A program made the translations under genes and the position numbers. Source: Sphingobacterium spiritivorum (GTDB lineage: Bacteria > Bacteroidota > Bacteroidia > Sphingobacteriales > Sphingobacteriaceae). From it: 64,000 bases of DNA. The notes beneath the pieces were generated by a model. It saw only the letters and a list, made by a program, of their open reading frames with translations. It did not search any database and was not told where the DNA came from. Below are positions 8,300-18,246 of the stretch, piece by piece; position 1 is the stretch's first letter, and each line of letters starts with the position of its first letter. The stretch lies in the NCBI RefSeq assembly GCF_016724845.1, contig NZ_CP068082.1:3348001-3412000 (forward strand), written 5' to 3'.

Positions 8300-9787
8300 A
8301 TGGATGTTAATGAATTGAATGCAAAGCTCGTTTCCGAATTGCGCGAGATTGCCAAAGCTATTGGTATAGAAGATGCCGATAAATTAAGAAAGCAGGAACT
8401 CATTGATAGAATTATCCAGACCGGAGATGAAAACAATGCCGAAGCTGCCTCTTCAGAGCCTTCTTCTATCCAAGATGATGCATCTGAAAGACCAAGACGC
8501 CGTACCCGCACTGTAAAAACAGAGCCTGTGACGATCAGAAGAAGATCTGATGACGATGTTGATACTCAAGAACATCCTGAGAAAACGACAGAAGCAACAG
8601 AAGAAACAAAGGTTGCAGCCGCTCCTAAAGCTGCTCCGGTAAAAACAGAAGCTGCTGTTGTACCTACAGATTTTGATAATGTGATCGTAAATGAAGGTGT
8701 ACTTGAAATTATGCCTGACGGATACGGTTTCTTACGCTCCTCTGATTATAACTACTTAACTTCTCCAGACGATATATATGTTTCCCAATCTCAGATCAAA
8801 CTTTTTGGTTTGAAAACGGGTGATACTGTCCGGGGTAGTATACGTCCTCCGAAAGAAGGTGAAAAATATTTCCCGTTAGTACGGGTGGAGGCTATCAACG
8901 GCCAGAACCCTGCTGAAGTGCGGGACCGTGTGCCGTTTGATTACCTGACTCCATTGTTTCCGACCGAACGTTTGAACCTGAATATGGGCGCGAATAATTA
9001 TTCAACCCGTATTATGGATCTGTTTACACCGATTGGTAAAGGTCAACGCGGACTTATTGTCGCTCAGCCTAAAACAGGTAAAACAAACTTATTGAAAGAA
9101 GTAGCAAATGCAATTGCCAAAAATCACCCTGAAGTATACCTTATTATTCTTTTGATTGATGAGCGTCCGGAAGAGGTGACAGATATGGCAAGAAGTGTAC
9201 GTGCAGAAGTGGTTGCTTCTACATTTGATGAGCCGGCTGACCGTCACGTTAAGATTGCAAATATTGTATTGGAAAAGGCTAAACGTATGGTCGAGTGCGG
9301 ACATGATGTGGTAATCCTGCTGGATTCAATCACCCGTCTGGCGCGTGCTTATAATACTGTAGCTCCTGCATCGGGTAAGATTTTGTCCGGTGGTGTGGAT
9401 GCAAATGCTTTACACAAACCAAAACGTTTCTTTGGTGCTGCCCGTAATATTGAAAACGGTGGTTCATTGACGATTCTGGCAACAGCACTTACTGAAACCG
9501 GATCTAAAATGGATGAAGTTATCTTTGAAGAATTTAAAGGTACGGGTAACATGGAATTACAATTGGATCGCAAATTGGCCAACAAACGTGTCTTCCCTGC
9601 TATTGACCTTACAGCGTCGAGCACACGTCGTGACGATCTGTTGTCTGATAAAGATACTTTACAGCGTGTCTGGGTGTTACGTAATCACCTTGCGGACATG
9701 AACTCCAATGAAGCAATGGAATTCCTGCTTGCTCAGATGAGAGGTACGATGTCCAATGAAGAGTTTTTGATCAGTATGAATGGGTAA
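8300..9787 (+). CDS. rho: transcription termination factor Rho
   Basis: The hexameric RNA helicase that ends transcription at Rho-dependent sites. At 495 residues it exceeds the E. coli protein (419) because of a charged, Ala/Lys/Glu/Thr-rich insert at about residues 42-125, common in Bacteroidota. The N-terminal SAP-like part ([20 protein letters not shown]) precedes the insert. The RNA-binding cold-shock domain starts near [15 protein letters not shown] at 132, the Walker A QPKTGKT is at 256-262, and [16 protein letters not shown] carries Walker B and the R-loop region. Its own terminator follows at 9811. Confidence 0.97.
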   Translation: MDVNELNAKLVSELREIAKAIGIEDADKLRKQELIDRIIQTGDENNAEAASSEPSSIQDDASERPRRRTRTVKTEPVTIRRRSDDDVDTQEHPEKTTEATEETKVAAAPKAAPVKTEAAVVPTDFDNVIVNEGVLEIMPDGYGFLRSSDYNYLTSPDDIYVSQSQIKLFGLKTGDTVRGSIRPPKEGEKYFPLVRVEAINGQNPAEVRDRVPFDYLTPLFPTERLNLNMGANNYSTRIMDLFTPIGKGQRGLIVAQPKTGKTNLLKEVANAIAKNHPEVYLIILLIDERPEEVTDMARSVRAEVVASTFDEPADRHVKIANIVLEKAKRMVECGHDVVILLDSITRLARAYNTVAPASGKILSGGVDANALHKPKRFFGAARNIENGGSLTILATALTETGSKMDEVIFEEFKGTGNMELQLDRKLANKRVFPAIDLTASSTRRDDLLSDKDTLQRVWVLRNHLADMNSNEAMEFLLAQMRGTMSNEEFLISMNG

Positions 9788-9810
9788 AACCATTTAAAAT
9801 GTATAATTTT

Positions 9811-9856
9811 AAGCCATCTTTGAAGATTACGATCTTTCAGAGATGGCTTTTTTAGT
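9811..9856 (+). terminator. Rho-independent terminator after rho
   Basis: Long imperfect stem AAGCCATCT.../...AGATGGCTT ending in a T-run. An ATG at 9843 in frame with pssA falls inside this stem, which is one reason for starting pssA at 9867. Confidence 0.8.
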
Positions 9857-9866
9857 TATTTACTAC

Positions 9867-10556
9867 ATGAAAAAATACATTCCGAATACGTTGACCTGCC
9901 TGAATCTTTTTAGTGGATGTGTAGGTGTCCTGTTTGCTCTTAAGGGAGAATTTCAATATACCTTTTACTGTGTGTTGTTTTCCGGAATATGTGATTTTTT
10001 TGATGGTATGGCTGCGAGAGCTTTGCATGTCAAGTCCACTATCGGCAAAGAGTTAGATTCTCTGGCGGACATGATTAGTTTTGGTTTCTTGCCGGGAGCT
10101 GTGATCTACTTTTTATTAAAGGAAATCAATACGGAAATGTCTTTGCTGCCTTATCTGGCATTTGTGATGACGGTATTTTCAGGATTAAGATTGGCAAAAT
10201 TTAATGTGGATGAGCGTCAGTCTACCGATTTTATCGGTCTTAATACACCAATGAATACCTTTTATATTATTTCTTTGCCTTTTATTGCGCAAATCTATCC
10301 GGAGATCATTATGAATAATGTATTCCTTTTGATTACAGTGGCGGTATCCAGTACGCTGTTAGTCTCCGAACTGCGGCTTTTCTCCATGAAATTATCTTCT
10401 TTAAGCTGGAAAGTTAACCAGTTTAAATATCTGTTTCTGATTCTGAGTGTCGTGTTGCTGGCCTTACTGAAGTTCCTCGCAATCCCTTTTATTCTTTTAG
10501 CCTATATTGTATTTTCTATTATTCACTTCCGTACGATACAGCAGGATAAAGGCTAA
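9867..10556 (+). CDS. pssA: CDP-diacylglycerol--serine O-phosphatidyltransferase
   Basis: An integral membrane CDP-alcohol phosphotransferase that makes phosphatidylserine, precursor of phosphatidylethanolamine. The family signature D-x2-DG-x2-AR-x8-G-x3-D-x3-D is complete: Asp43, Asp46-Gly47, Ala50-Arg51, Gly60, Asp64 and Asp68. Several hydrophobic helices follow, and the length of 229 residues is normal. The N-terminus KKYIPNTLTCLNLFSGC is typical of type-II PssA of Bacteroidota and Bacillus rather than E. coli PssA. The start was placed at 9867 because the earlier ATG lies in the rho terminator. Its stop overlaps the convergent HPt gene by 4 bases. Confidence 0.94.
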   Translation: MKKYIPNTLTCLNLFSGCVGVLFALKGEFQYTFYCVLFSGICDFFDGMAARALHVKSTIGKELDSLADMISFGFLPGAVIYFLLKEINTEMSLLPYLAFVMTVFSGLRLAKFNVDERQSTDFIGLNTPMNTFYIISLPFIAQIYPEIIMNNVFLLITVAVSSTLLVSELRLFSMKLSSLSWKVNQFKYLFLILSVVLLALLKFLAIPFILLAYIVFSIIHFRTIQQDKG

Positions 10557-10903
10557 CCAAGAGAGTTGAGATAGTGTTGCAATTCCTGATATAAATCCTG
10601 TAATTGCCTTTCCAGTATAGCAAATTCATCTTTTATCAGATCTATATCTGCCTGCTCTTTGGCTAAGGATTCTATCGTGATGATTCTGTCTTTTAAGGCA
10701 AATGCTCCTATATATTCCATTGTTGGCTTGATATGGTGTGCCTTACTTGCTATTTCATTCAGATTGTTATTTCTTATTGCAATTCTTAAAGCTTCTTCAT
10801 CCAGTGGGGTCTGAGCCAAATAAAGTGTTATAAACTCACGTATAATATCACTGTTGTCCATCATCGTAGACGAGATTAAACTTGGATCAATTAGGTTATA
10901 CAT
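10553..10903 (-). CDS. HPt domain phosphotransfer protein
   Basis: A 116-residue all-helical protein consisting of a single histidine phosphotransfer domain, which relays phosphate between a hybrid kinase receiver and a response regulator. The motif KAHHIKPTMEYIGA places the phosphorylated residue at His56, matching AHxLKG-x4-G; Pro60 replaces the usual Gly after Lys. No kinase or receiver gene is next to it. The gene follows folK by 7 bases on the same strand and probably shares its transcript, and its stop overlaps that of pssA. Confidence 0.85.
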   Translation of the reverse strand: MYNLIDPSLISSTMMDNSDIIREFITLYLAQTPLDEEALRIAIRNNNLNEIASKAHHIKPTMEYIGAFALKDRIITIESLAKEQADIDLIKDEFAILERQLQDLYQELQHYLNSLG

Positions 10904-10910
10904 ATTCTAT

Positions 10911-11393
10911 TTATTTAAGGATGTTAACAGATAAGGAGTCTTTGCTGTTTTCAAATAATACTAAATTAGTTTTATGCAATACAGGGTGTTCAAAATCTGC
11001 TGCAATCTCGGCTAAAGGAGCCAGTACAAAGTTTCTTTCCTGAATGTAGGGGTGAGGGATTGTCAGGTTTTCCTGATTTATACAACTGTTATTGTAATAC
11101 AGGATATCGATATCAATCAGGCGTGCCCCCCATTTTTCATGACGTACTCTACCCAGATTGGTTTCGATCTGTTGCGTTTGTTTCAAGAGGTCATCCGGAG
11201 AAAGCATAGTCTCCACTTTTATTACCTGATTTATAAAATTCGGCTGATCCTCAAGGCCCCATGCTTCACTTTCGTACAGGCCGGATGCCTTTGTCAGCCT
11301 GCCGATGTGATGCTCAATCTGTATGCGCGCTTCTGCCAGCTGTTCAAGAGGTTTTCCAAGGTTGGCTCCCAATAGCAGATATGTCTGGTTCAT
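10911..11393 (-). CDS. folK: 2-amino-4-hydroxy-6-hydroxymethyldihydropteridine diphosphokinase
   Basis: Transfers pyrophosphate from ATP to hydroxymethyl-dihydropterin in folate synthesis. The 160-residue sequence has the family marks: YLLLGANLGKPLEQL at the N-terminus, LYESEAWGLEDQPNFINQ, the metal-binding DIDILYYN region following RLID, and IPHPYIQERNFVLAPLAEI. Other folate genes are not adjacent. It starts a two-gene unit with the HPt gene and is divergent from sppA, with a 109-base AT-rich intergenic region. Confidence 0.95.
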   Translation of the reverse strand: MNQTYLLLGANLGKPLEQLAEARIQIEHHIGRLTKASGLYESEAWGLEDQPNFINQVIKVETMLSPDDLLKQTQQIETNLGRVRHEKWGARLIDIDILYYNNSCINQENLTIPHPYIQERNFVLAPLAEIAADFEHPVLHKTNLVLFENSKDSLSVNILK

Positions 11394-11502
11394 TTATAAA
11401 ACTATATTTTGATTTACTTGTATAATATATTGTATTAAATAATTTATTGATTTACATTTATGACAGCTTACAAAAGTTAATTCAAATTATATACGCACAC
11501 AC

Positions 11503-13272
11503 ATGAAATCATTTTTAAAATATGTACTGGCGACTATTACCGGTATTGTCATTGCAACGGTTATTCTTTTTATTGTCATTGCCGGGATAATAGGATCTTT
11601 GATCAGCAGCGCATCTACAGATGCTGCTCCGGTTGTTGCCGATAATTCTGTTCTTTATATTACGTTGAATCATGAAATAAAAGAACGGAGTGAAACAAAT
11701 CCGCTTGAAGGTGTCGACATTCCGGGATTTGGTACTACGAAAACCCTTGGACTGGACGACATTCTGGAACGTATTCAATCCGCAAAGAGTGATAGCAAAA
11801 TTAAGGGAATTTATTTGAATATATCAGGTGTAAATACAGGTTTTGCAACTTTACAGGAAATACGTGATGCGCTGATAGATTTTAAAGCTTCCAAGAAATT
11901 TATTGTATCCTATAGTGAAGGATATACACAGAAGGCCTATTATCTGGCTTCTGTTGCGGACAAGATTTATTTAAATCCCGAAGGGAGTCTTGATTTTCGG
12001 GGATTAAGTACTTCGATCATGTTTATGAAAGATGCCTTGGATAAACTGGGGGTAGATATGCAGGTTGTCAAAGTCGGTACATATAAGAGTGCTGTGGAAC
12101 CGTTTATGTTAAACGGGATGAGTCAGCCCAACCGTCTTCAGGTCGAATCTTATTTAGGGAGTTTGTATGCCACATTTCTGGACAACGTGTCTGCGAGCCG
12201 TAAGATTCCGGCAGACTCTTTACGTTCTATAGCAGACCGGTATGCTGTACGTGATGCAGAAGATGCAGTCCGTTTGAAGCTGGTAGATGCAGTGTTGTAT
12301 AAAGATGAATTGATAGATGAGGTAAAGAAAAGATTAAATATCAAAGATAAGAAGAAGGATTTTTCAACGGTTTCTATTCTTGATTACCGTGCTAATTCCA
12401 CTACTTCTGAGGGCGAAGGACGTGTCGCTGTGTTGTATGCTGAAGGCGATATTGTGTCGGGGGAAGGTGAAAGCGGTCAGATCGCTTCGGATAAGGTTTC
12501 ACGTGAATTACGTAAACTGCGGGAAGATGACCGTGTGAAGGCGGTGGTTTTTCGTGTGAATTCGCCCGGAGGAAGTGCACTGGCATCAGATGTTATCTGG
12601 AGAGAGGTGATTCTGACTAAAAAAGTAAAGCCTATCATTGTTTCTATGGGTGATTATGCAGCTTCGGGAGGCTATTATATCTCGGCAGCAGCAGATTCCA
12701 TCTTTGCAGAAAGGAATACAATTACCGGATCTATAGGTGTATTCGGACTTATTCCTAACTTCAAAGGATTGCTGAATGATAAACTGGGGATTCATTTTGA
12801 TGGTGTAAAAACAGGGGCCTATGCTGACCTGATGTCTGCTCCTGATCGTCCATTGACAGCCGAAGAGCGAAATATTATCCAGCTGGAAGTGAATAAGACC
12901 TATGGTTCATTTACAAAAAAAGTAGCTGAAGGACGTAAACTGTCAGTAGCAAATGTAGATAGTATCGGACAAGGCAGGGTGTGGACGGGTGAACAGGCCG
13001 TTGAGATCGGACTGGTGGATCGTATTGGAAGCATTGGTGATGCGATCCGTTCTGCCGCCAAGATGGCAAAATTAAAGGATTATAAAGTAGTTAAATACCC
13101 TTCACTTAAAGATCCGTTCTCCTCTATCCTGTCGACATCCAAAGAGAAGATCAGTGTCTGGTATATGAAAGATCAGCTGGGTGATCAATATAGATACATT
13201 CAGGAACTGAAATCAGTAACCCAACAATCGGGTATTATGGCCAAATTGCCGTATTCGATTGAGGTTCACTAA
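11503..13272 (+). CDS. sppA: signal peptide peptidase SppA, 67K type
   Basis: A membrane-anchored serine protease that degrades cleaved signal peptides. The 589-residue length fits the double-domain 67K type. An N-terminal membrane anchor spans about residues 8-35. The catalytic dyad is split between the two ClpP-like halves: Lys195 in [11 protein letters not shown] and Ser388 in [13 protein letters not shown], matching the E. coli Lys/Ser pair. The oxyanion-type segment [11 protein letters not shown] is at 353-363. A terminator follows before pgk. Confidence 0.95.
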   Translation: MKSFLKYVLATITGIVIATVILFIVIAGIIGSLISSASTDAAPVVADNSVLYITLNHEIKERSETNPLEGVDIPGFGTTKTLGLDDILERIQSAKSDSKIKGIYLNISGVNTGFATLQEIRDALIDFKASKKFIVSYSEGYTQKAYYLASVADKIYLNPEGSLDFRGLSTSIMFMKDALDKLGVDMQVVKVGTYKSAVEPFMLNGMSQPNRLQVESYLGSLYATFLDNVSASRKIPADSLRSIADRYAVRDAEDAVRLKLVDAVLYKDELIDEVKKRLNIKDKKKDFSTVSILDYRANSTTSEGEGRVAVLYAEGDIVSGEGESGQIASDKVSRELRKLREDDRVKAVVFRVNSPGGSALASDVIWREVILTKKVKPIIVSMGDYAASGGYYISAAADSIFAERNTITGSIGVFGLIPNFKGLLNDKLGIHFDGVKTGAYADLMSAPDRPLTAEERNIIQLEVNKTYGSFTKKVAEGRKLSVANVDSIGQGRVWTGEQAVEIGLVDRIGSIGDAIRSAAKMAKLKDYKVVKYPSLKDPFSSILSTSKEKISVWYMKDQLGDQYRYIQELKSVTQQSGIMAKLPYSIEVH

Positions 13273-13281
13273 TATTTTGAT

Positions 13282-13324
13282 AAAAAGGGAGTGTATTTTT
13301 TTAAGAAACACTCCCTTTTTTATA
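13282..13324 (+). terminator. Rho-independent terminator after sppA
   Basis: Stem AAAAAGGGAGTGT / ACACTCCCTTTTT with a T-run, 10 bases past the sppA stop. Confidence 0.88.
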
Positions 13325-13387
13325 TATTTATTCCCTCAACTTGAATCAAACAGATTCGACGCTCAAAATTTAAGTTTTAAAAATATC

Positions 13388-14578
13388 ATGAAAACGATTG
13401 ACGATTTGAATTTCTCAGGCAAAAAAGCCTTAATCCGTGTAGATTTTAACGTCCCTTTGGACGATCAATTTAATATTACAGATGATAACCGTATCCAGGG
13501 TGCAGCTCCAACGATCAAAAAAATATTAAAAGATGGTGGATCTGTGATCTTAATGTCTCATTTGGGAAGACCAAAAGACGGACCTACAGATAAGTATTCC
13601 TTAAAACATATTGTTTCCCATCTTTCTAAGGTATTAGGAGTGGATGTACAGTTTGCTGCGGATTGTATTGGACAGGAAGCCGTAGATAAAGCTGCTTCTT
13701 TGCAGGCAGGAGAGGTTTTGTTATTGGAAAATCTTCGTTTTTATAAAGAAGAGGAAAAAGGGGATGTTGCTTTTGCAGAAAAGTTATCCAAACTGGGTGA
13801 CGTATATGTAAATGATGCTTTCGGAACAGCACACCGTGCACATGCTTCAACAGCTGTTATTGCTCAATTCTTCCCTGGTAATAAATATTTCGGATATCTG
13901 ATGGCTGCTGAAGTGCAGAATGCTGAGAAAGTATTGAACCATCCGGAGCGTCCTTTTACAGCTATCATGGGCGGAGCAAAAGTATCTGATAAACTGGAAT
14001 TGATTGAAGCGTTATTGGAGAAGGTGGATAATCTGATTATAGGTGGTGGTATGGCCTATACTTTTGTGAAAGCAAAAGGTGGCGAAATCGGTCAGTCACT
14101 GGTGGAACTGGATAAACTGGATCTGGCTAATCATCTGGTGAAAAAAGCAGAAGAAAAAGGTGTCAATCTGGTACTTCCTACAGACAGCCAGATAGCAGAC
14201 AGATTTGCTAATGATGCAGAAGTGTACGATGGGCCAAATGATCAAATACCTGCAGATAAAATGGGATTGGATATCGGTAAAGAGTCCGGAGAACATTTTG
14301 CGGAAATTATCTCTGCTTCTAAAACTATTTTGTGGAATGGGCCTATGGGTGTATTTGAAATGGATACTTTCGCTAAAGGGACCAAAGCTGTTGCTGATGC
14401 AGTTGTAGCAGCAACAGAAAGAGGCGCATTCTCCCTGATTGGTGGTGGTGATTCGGCTGCTGCGGTATCTAAATTCAAAATGACAGAGCATGTAAGCTAT
14501 GTGAGTACGGGTGGTGGTGCTTTGCTAGAATATATGGAAGGAAAAGAACTTCCAGGTGTAAAAGCTATTAACGAATAA
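13388..14578 (+). CDS. pgk: phosphoglycerate kinase
   Basis: The glycolytic enzyme that converts 1,3-bisphosphoglycerate and ADP to 3-phosphoglycerate and ATP. The protein is 396 residues from the ATG at 13388, the usual length; the frame extends upstream through the sppA terminator, which is why the earlier start at 13259 is rejected. Signatures seen are RVDFNVPLD near the N-terminus, [40 protein letters not shown] and the nucleotide-loop GGGDSAAAV close to the C-terminus. It is monocistronic with its own terminator. Confidence 0.97.
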   Translation: MKTIDDLNFSGKKALIRVDFNVPLDDQFNITDDNRIQGAAPTIKKILKDGGSVILMSHLGRPKDGPTDKYSLKHIVSHLSKVLGVDVQFAADCIGQEAVDKAASLQAGEVLLLENLRFYKEEEKGDVAFAEKLSKLGDVYVNDAFGTAHRAHASTAVIAQFFPGNKYFGYLMAAEVQNAEKVLNHPERPFTAIMGGAKVSDKLELIEALLEKVDNLIIGGGMAYTFVKAKGGEIGQSLVELDKLDLANHLVKKAEEKGVNLVLPTDSQIADRFANDAEVYDGPNDQIPADKMGLDIGKESGEHFAEIISASKTILWNGPMGVFEMDTFAKGTKAVADAVVAATERGAFSLIGGGDSAAAVSKFKMTEHVSYVSTGGGALLEYMEGKELPGVKAINE

Positions 14579-14604
14579 TAAGGTTTTTATAATACAATAT
14601 ATAT

Positions 14605-14640
14605 TAAAGGCCTGTCTGATAAAGACGGGCCTTTGGTATT
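14605..14640 (+). terminator. terminator after pgk
   Basis: Stem AAAGGCCTGTCT / AGACGGGCCTTT (one G-T pair) around loop GATAA, followed by GGTATT rather than a clean T-run, 27 bases past the stop. Confidence 0.7.
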
Positions 14641-14661
14641 ATATGGAGAGTATAGATAAAT

Positions 14662-17487
14662 TTAATAGGTATATCCTAGACTAAAAGCTGTGACTACCTT
14701 TTGTCTTGCTGTAGGATCATTGATATAGGTAAATTTGACGCCGCAATCAAAATCAGGCAGGACATACCGCAGGAAGTTGACATCAGCAGATAAGTTTAAT
14801 CCGAATGTTTTGGGAGCAACGCTTCTGTTGTGAACATTCTGATAATCTGCGAAAAATCCACCTTTAAATCTTTTTATATAAGCTAATCCGCCGATAGTCC
14901 AGTCAGGATACGCTATCGGAAACCGGTAGTTGAAAAGTAAAGTGTTCGTGACGCGTGGTGAATTGAAGAATCCATAACCACTTACTGTAGGGATGTCCAT
15001 ACTGTATTGATATACATTCGTCGCTTTCTGGACCCCGAATCTGACTTGAAACCCATGGTTGGAGACTAATCCCGGGAAGTAAAAATTGCTTCTGAAAGAC
15101 AGCAGGGTGCCGCTCACAGCATTCTCAAAAGGAGAATGGCGGTAGGTTACACTAAAGTTTTGTCCCCATTTGGGAGCAAGATCCATTCTGCCCTGCATGG
15201 CATTTCTGTTGAAATAGGCCTGATAACTGAGTGGAAACTTTAATTCTCTTCTGAAATTGGGGATATTCTGCAGACTGGGATTATACCTGTTCTGATAATA
15301 TGTAGCTAAATTGAATCCAAAACTGTACACCTGATTGTGCCGGTATACGGACCATGGAAGACTCATCTGGGCAGTTACCAGGTGCTCCTGCCAGTCAAAG
15401 GATACAGAGCTGTCTGGCTTATTTATAAACGATGCCCGGCCAATCTGTCCTTTATTTTCATATCGGATCGTGAATTTTGGGAAATACTTCTGATATTGTA
15501 TCTGTGCAGAATAAATCCCCTTATCCAGATCGGTGTCGTACTCGTATCCTAAGCTGATCTTAGTTGTGTTAAGCAGATTGTTGGAAATCCAGAAAATTCC
15601 CGGCTTGTAGTTGTCAAAACTTGAAAAATCAGTGCTGCTGATGGTTAAACTATGGAAGTTGACCGCTCTTTTTATTCCGGTATATGGCTTGATTTCGAAT
15701 GCTGTTGTATCATATAATGCTTCGTTTACAGGAATTCTGGCCAGCGAAGGTTTGTAATAATGAATAAACCGATCGGGAGTTTGCCGGATATCTTTTGCCT
15801 GTATGCTGTTCAATGAAATTTGGGCCAGTTTGTACCCGTCTACTGCATAATCATTGAAGAATAACTGATTGGTTTTGCTGTCCACATAGGGTGAAAATGC
15901 ACCGAACTGTGCATTTGTCAATGCAGAAATTTGTTTGTCGGATCTTGTGTACAGATAGATATTATCTGTCCCATTATAGTGGGCTTTAAATATAACGTCA
16001 TTTTGGCTATATACAGGGCGTTCAAGTTGCTGGTTATCCCAATCTGTCAGTTCGCTCCAGATATTGTCTTTAAGGCTGTATTCTAAAAGGCAAGTTCCTT
16101 TCTCACTCACCCCGATCATCACAATTTTGTCTCCTGAAGCATCGAACTGAGGTTGTTGGAGGTGAATGTTATGAAGAGAAGCGACTGTTTTTATCACTTG
16201 ACCAGTCTCACTATCCAGTATTACAACAGTTGCTTCATTAGTCATATTTACGTCTATACATACAATCTGATCTCCAGAATAGCTTAGCGCAGGTGTATAA
16301 TAGCGCGTTTTTGTCGTCAGTGTTTTTGTCTTTTTTGTGTTCAGATTGTGAATGTTGATGACGTTATAGCTGCGCTTGACATACCTTGCATCTCTTCTGT
16401 ATTCATCCCAGACAAGCAAATTACCCTTCAGATCGAAGTAGGGCATTAGCTGAATTCCGAGGTTTAAAATAGTCTTTTGGGAACCAGACAGGGTATCGAT
16501 CTTCACGATTTGAGAAACATTTTGAGGGGATTGGTAGAGGCTGTACAACTGTCCGTTTTGGTCAGTCTGGGGAAGCATCCAGTGCTGAGGGTATCTGGAT
16601 TTTTGAGTTTTTAAATGAGCATAGCTGGTCGGTTGAATTTGATTTTCCTGATTTTTCCAGTAGTATTCAAGCTCTTTTATTGTGCTTTTAAACAGTCGGG
16701 ACCCGGTCATATTCGTGTGTTTTTTTAGGGCCTTGTTAAAGCTGTAAGGTCGTAGCAGATGATTTCTGATGTCGGTCAGCATCTTTTGCTGAATGTCTTC
16801 GCCGAAATCATTTTTCATCTTGGTTGCCATGAAATATCCAATGGTATAATAAGAGGGTACGATGTCCTTAAATGATCCTAATGTATATTTCTCATAGCTG
16901 TATTTTTTGCCTTCCAGTATATTTGTGCGTATAGGCATTTCCCATGAAGGGAGCCTTCCACGGCCACCTTCAGAGAGTACAGTTTCTGTATATACAGCGT
17001 CTCCTTCGAAGTACCAGCTTGGCAGGTGGAGACCGTATAAAGCTAAGCCCAATTGCTCGAAAAGAGGTGCCCGGAAAGTGCCTGTCAAATTGTCAAACTG
17101 AAGCACATGCCGGGACTCGTGCAAGGCGAGGTTATCCAGCCAGGATTGGTTCGATGCAATACCTGAAGGTGTTGCATACAACTCTGATTTTCTGGGCGCG
17201 AGTTGCACATAACCATTCTGATCAAGAGTGTTTGTCTGAAGAATAAATGAAATTTTCCGGGGCTTGCGTTTGAAATCCTGTCCTACGCGATGGATGATTC
17301 TGGTTAGCTGATGAGATAGGGTAGAGGCCTGCTTGTGGAATTCATGAGGGAAAATCAACTGGAAATCTTTGGTGCTGATCTGCTCCCATTTTATACCAGG
17401 AGGAGCCTGCGTGTCATCAAAAATCTGTGCTGATGATACAAGTGGATATATAATTGATATAATTAATATTAAAAATCTGTTTTTCAT
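14662..17487 (-). CDS. secreted gluzincin-type metallopeptidase with propeller-like middle and outer-membrane-barrel-like C-terminus
   Basis: A 941-residue exported protein of uncertain role. A signal peptide covers about residues 1-20 (hydrophobic core then SSAQ). Residues 35-220 resemble the peptidase-MA/gluzincin fold: HESRH at 123-127 matches HExxH and the downstream YFEGDAVYTE offers the third zinc ligand (Glu161). Residues about 290-600 contain TolB-like propeller repeats (LYSLYQSPQNVSQIV, GDQIVCIDV, GDKIVMIGV). The last 300 residues alternate aromatic and polar amino acids and end in SLGYTY, typical of an outer-membrane beta-barrel. The gene is monocistronic. Substrate is unknown. Confidence 0.8.
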   Translation of the reverse strand: MKNRFLILIISIIYPLVSSAQIFDDTQAPPGIKWEQISTKDFQLIFPHEFHKQASTLSHQLTRIIHRVGQDFKRKPRKISFILQTNTLDQNGYVQLAPRKSELYATPSGIASNQSWLDNLALHESRHVLQFDNLTGTFRAPLFEQLGLALYGLHLPSWYFEGDAVYTETVLSEGGRGRLPSWEMPIRTNILEGKKYSYEKYTLGSFKDIVPSYYTIGYFMATKMKNDFGEDIQQKMLTDIRNHLLRPYSFNKALKKHTNMTGSRLFKSTIKELEYYWKNQENQIQPTSYAHLKTQKSRYPQHWMLPQTDQNGQLYSLYQSPQNVSQIVKIDTLSGSQKTILNLGIQLMPYFDLKGNLLVWDEYRRDARYVKRSYNVINIHNLNTKKTKTLTTKTRYYTPALSYSGDQIVCIDVNMTNEATVVILDSETGQVIKTVASLHNIHLQQPQFDASGDKIVMIGVSEKGTCLLEYSLKDNIWSELTDWDNQQLERPVYSQNDVIFKAHYNGTDNIYLYTRSDKQISALTNAQFGAFSPYVDSKTNQLFFNDYAVDGYKLAQISLNSIQAKDIRQTPDRFIHYYKPSLARIPVNEALYDTTAFEIKPYTGIKRAVNFHSLTISSTDFSSFDNYKPGIFWISNNLLNTTKISLGYEYDTDLDKGIYSAQIQYQKYFPKFTIRYENKGQIGRASFINKPDSSVSFDWQEHLVTAQMSLPWSVYRHNQVYSFGFNLATYYQNRYNPSLQNIPNFRRELKFPLSYQAYFNRNAMQGRMDLAPKWGQNFSVTYRHSPFENAVSGTLLSFRSNFYFPGLVSNHGFQVRFGVQKATNVYQYSMDIPTVSGYGFFNSPRVTNTLLFNYRFPIAYPDWTIGGLAYIKRFKGGFFADYQNVHNRSVAPKTFGLNLSADVNFLRYVLPDFDCGVKFTYINDPTARQKVVTAFSLGYTY

Positions 17488-17544
17488 TGTTTTATGATTA
17501 ACAAAAGTGGTTAATTATTGAATTGCTAATATTTTTAGTTGAAA

Positions 17545-17632
17545 TAGCGTGTTTTATATACTTTCATTATTTATATTGTATAGTTTAATAGATTGAATTT
17601 TAATTATTTATAATAATGTTTAAAACACGCTA
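17545..17632. repeat. 12-bp perfect inverted repeat pair in the upstream region of the 941-residue peptidase gene
   Basis: TAGCGTGTTTTA at 17545-17556 and TAAAACACGCTA at 17621-17632 are perfect reverse complements separated by 64 AT-rich bases. They lie 58-145 bases upstream of the start at 17487 and may be paired operator sites or a large hairpin. The rest of the 17488-18246 gap is AT-rich; a 69-codon frame at 17950-18159 was not accepted as a gene. Confidence 0.5.
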
Positions 17633-18246
17633 AATAATGATTTTTTATATGTATTTGTGCTTTCAAAGTTCCTTTTTATCTTATAGATTTCAGGATGTGG
17701 ATACTGTAAAATACAGATTGCTAATGTACATTTTCTTTTGCTAATTTCTAATAGTAATTAAGGATTTGATATTCGACCTTGTACAGGATTTGAAAAATAA
17801 CAGATGCTTAGTTTTCTTCCCTCCGGCGATGAAGGTTCTGAATCTATACTTTTCGTTTGAGTAGAGATGCAGACGGGAGATACCAGTAAAAGTCTGTACT
17901 GAGTGGTCGCATTATAGTGTCTGTATTTTAAAGAGCACTCGTATTCAGGATGGAAGCAGATGTTATGGAAATTGTTGTTTTTATTTTAGTGACATTTTGG
18001 CATTTTTGTTATTTTATGAATAAGCCTTCACTTCAAAAAAATGCAGCAGATAAAGTGAGGATTAAGTACAAAATACAGATTGGTTGTCTGTTCTTAAAGT
18101 CACTGTTTCTTTTCGGAAAATTAGTGTTTAAACAATTATTTTTAGAGATGTTATTTTAGGTTATAATATTCCATCAAAAAAAACGATTTTTGCAGAACTA
18201 AAATAGTTACCCGAATGTAAAATTCAAAAATAAAGTAAGGCCCGAT

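Noticed and set aside
9843..9866. Upstream in-frame ATG for pssA
   Set aside because: It lies in the 3' arm of the rho terminator and would add residues not typical of the family.
13259..13387. 43-codon upstream extension of pgk
   Set aside because: It would start inside the end of sppA and read through the sppA terminator; the family N-terminus begins at 13388.
17950..18159. 69-codon plus-strand frame in the gap before mgtE
   Set aside because: Low complexity, Phe/Leu/Lys-rich composition that AT-rich DNA gives by chance, no leader or promoter match and no recognisable family.
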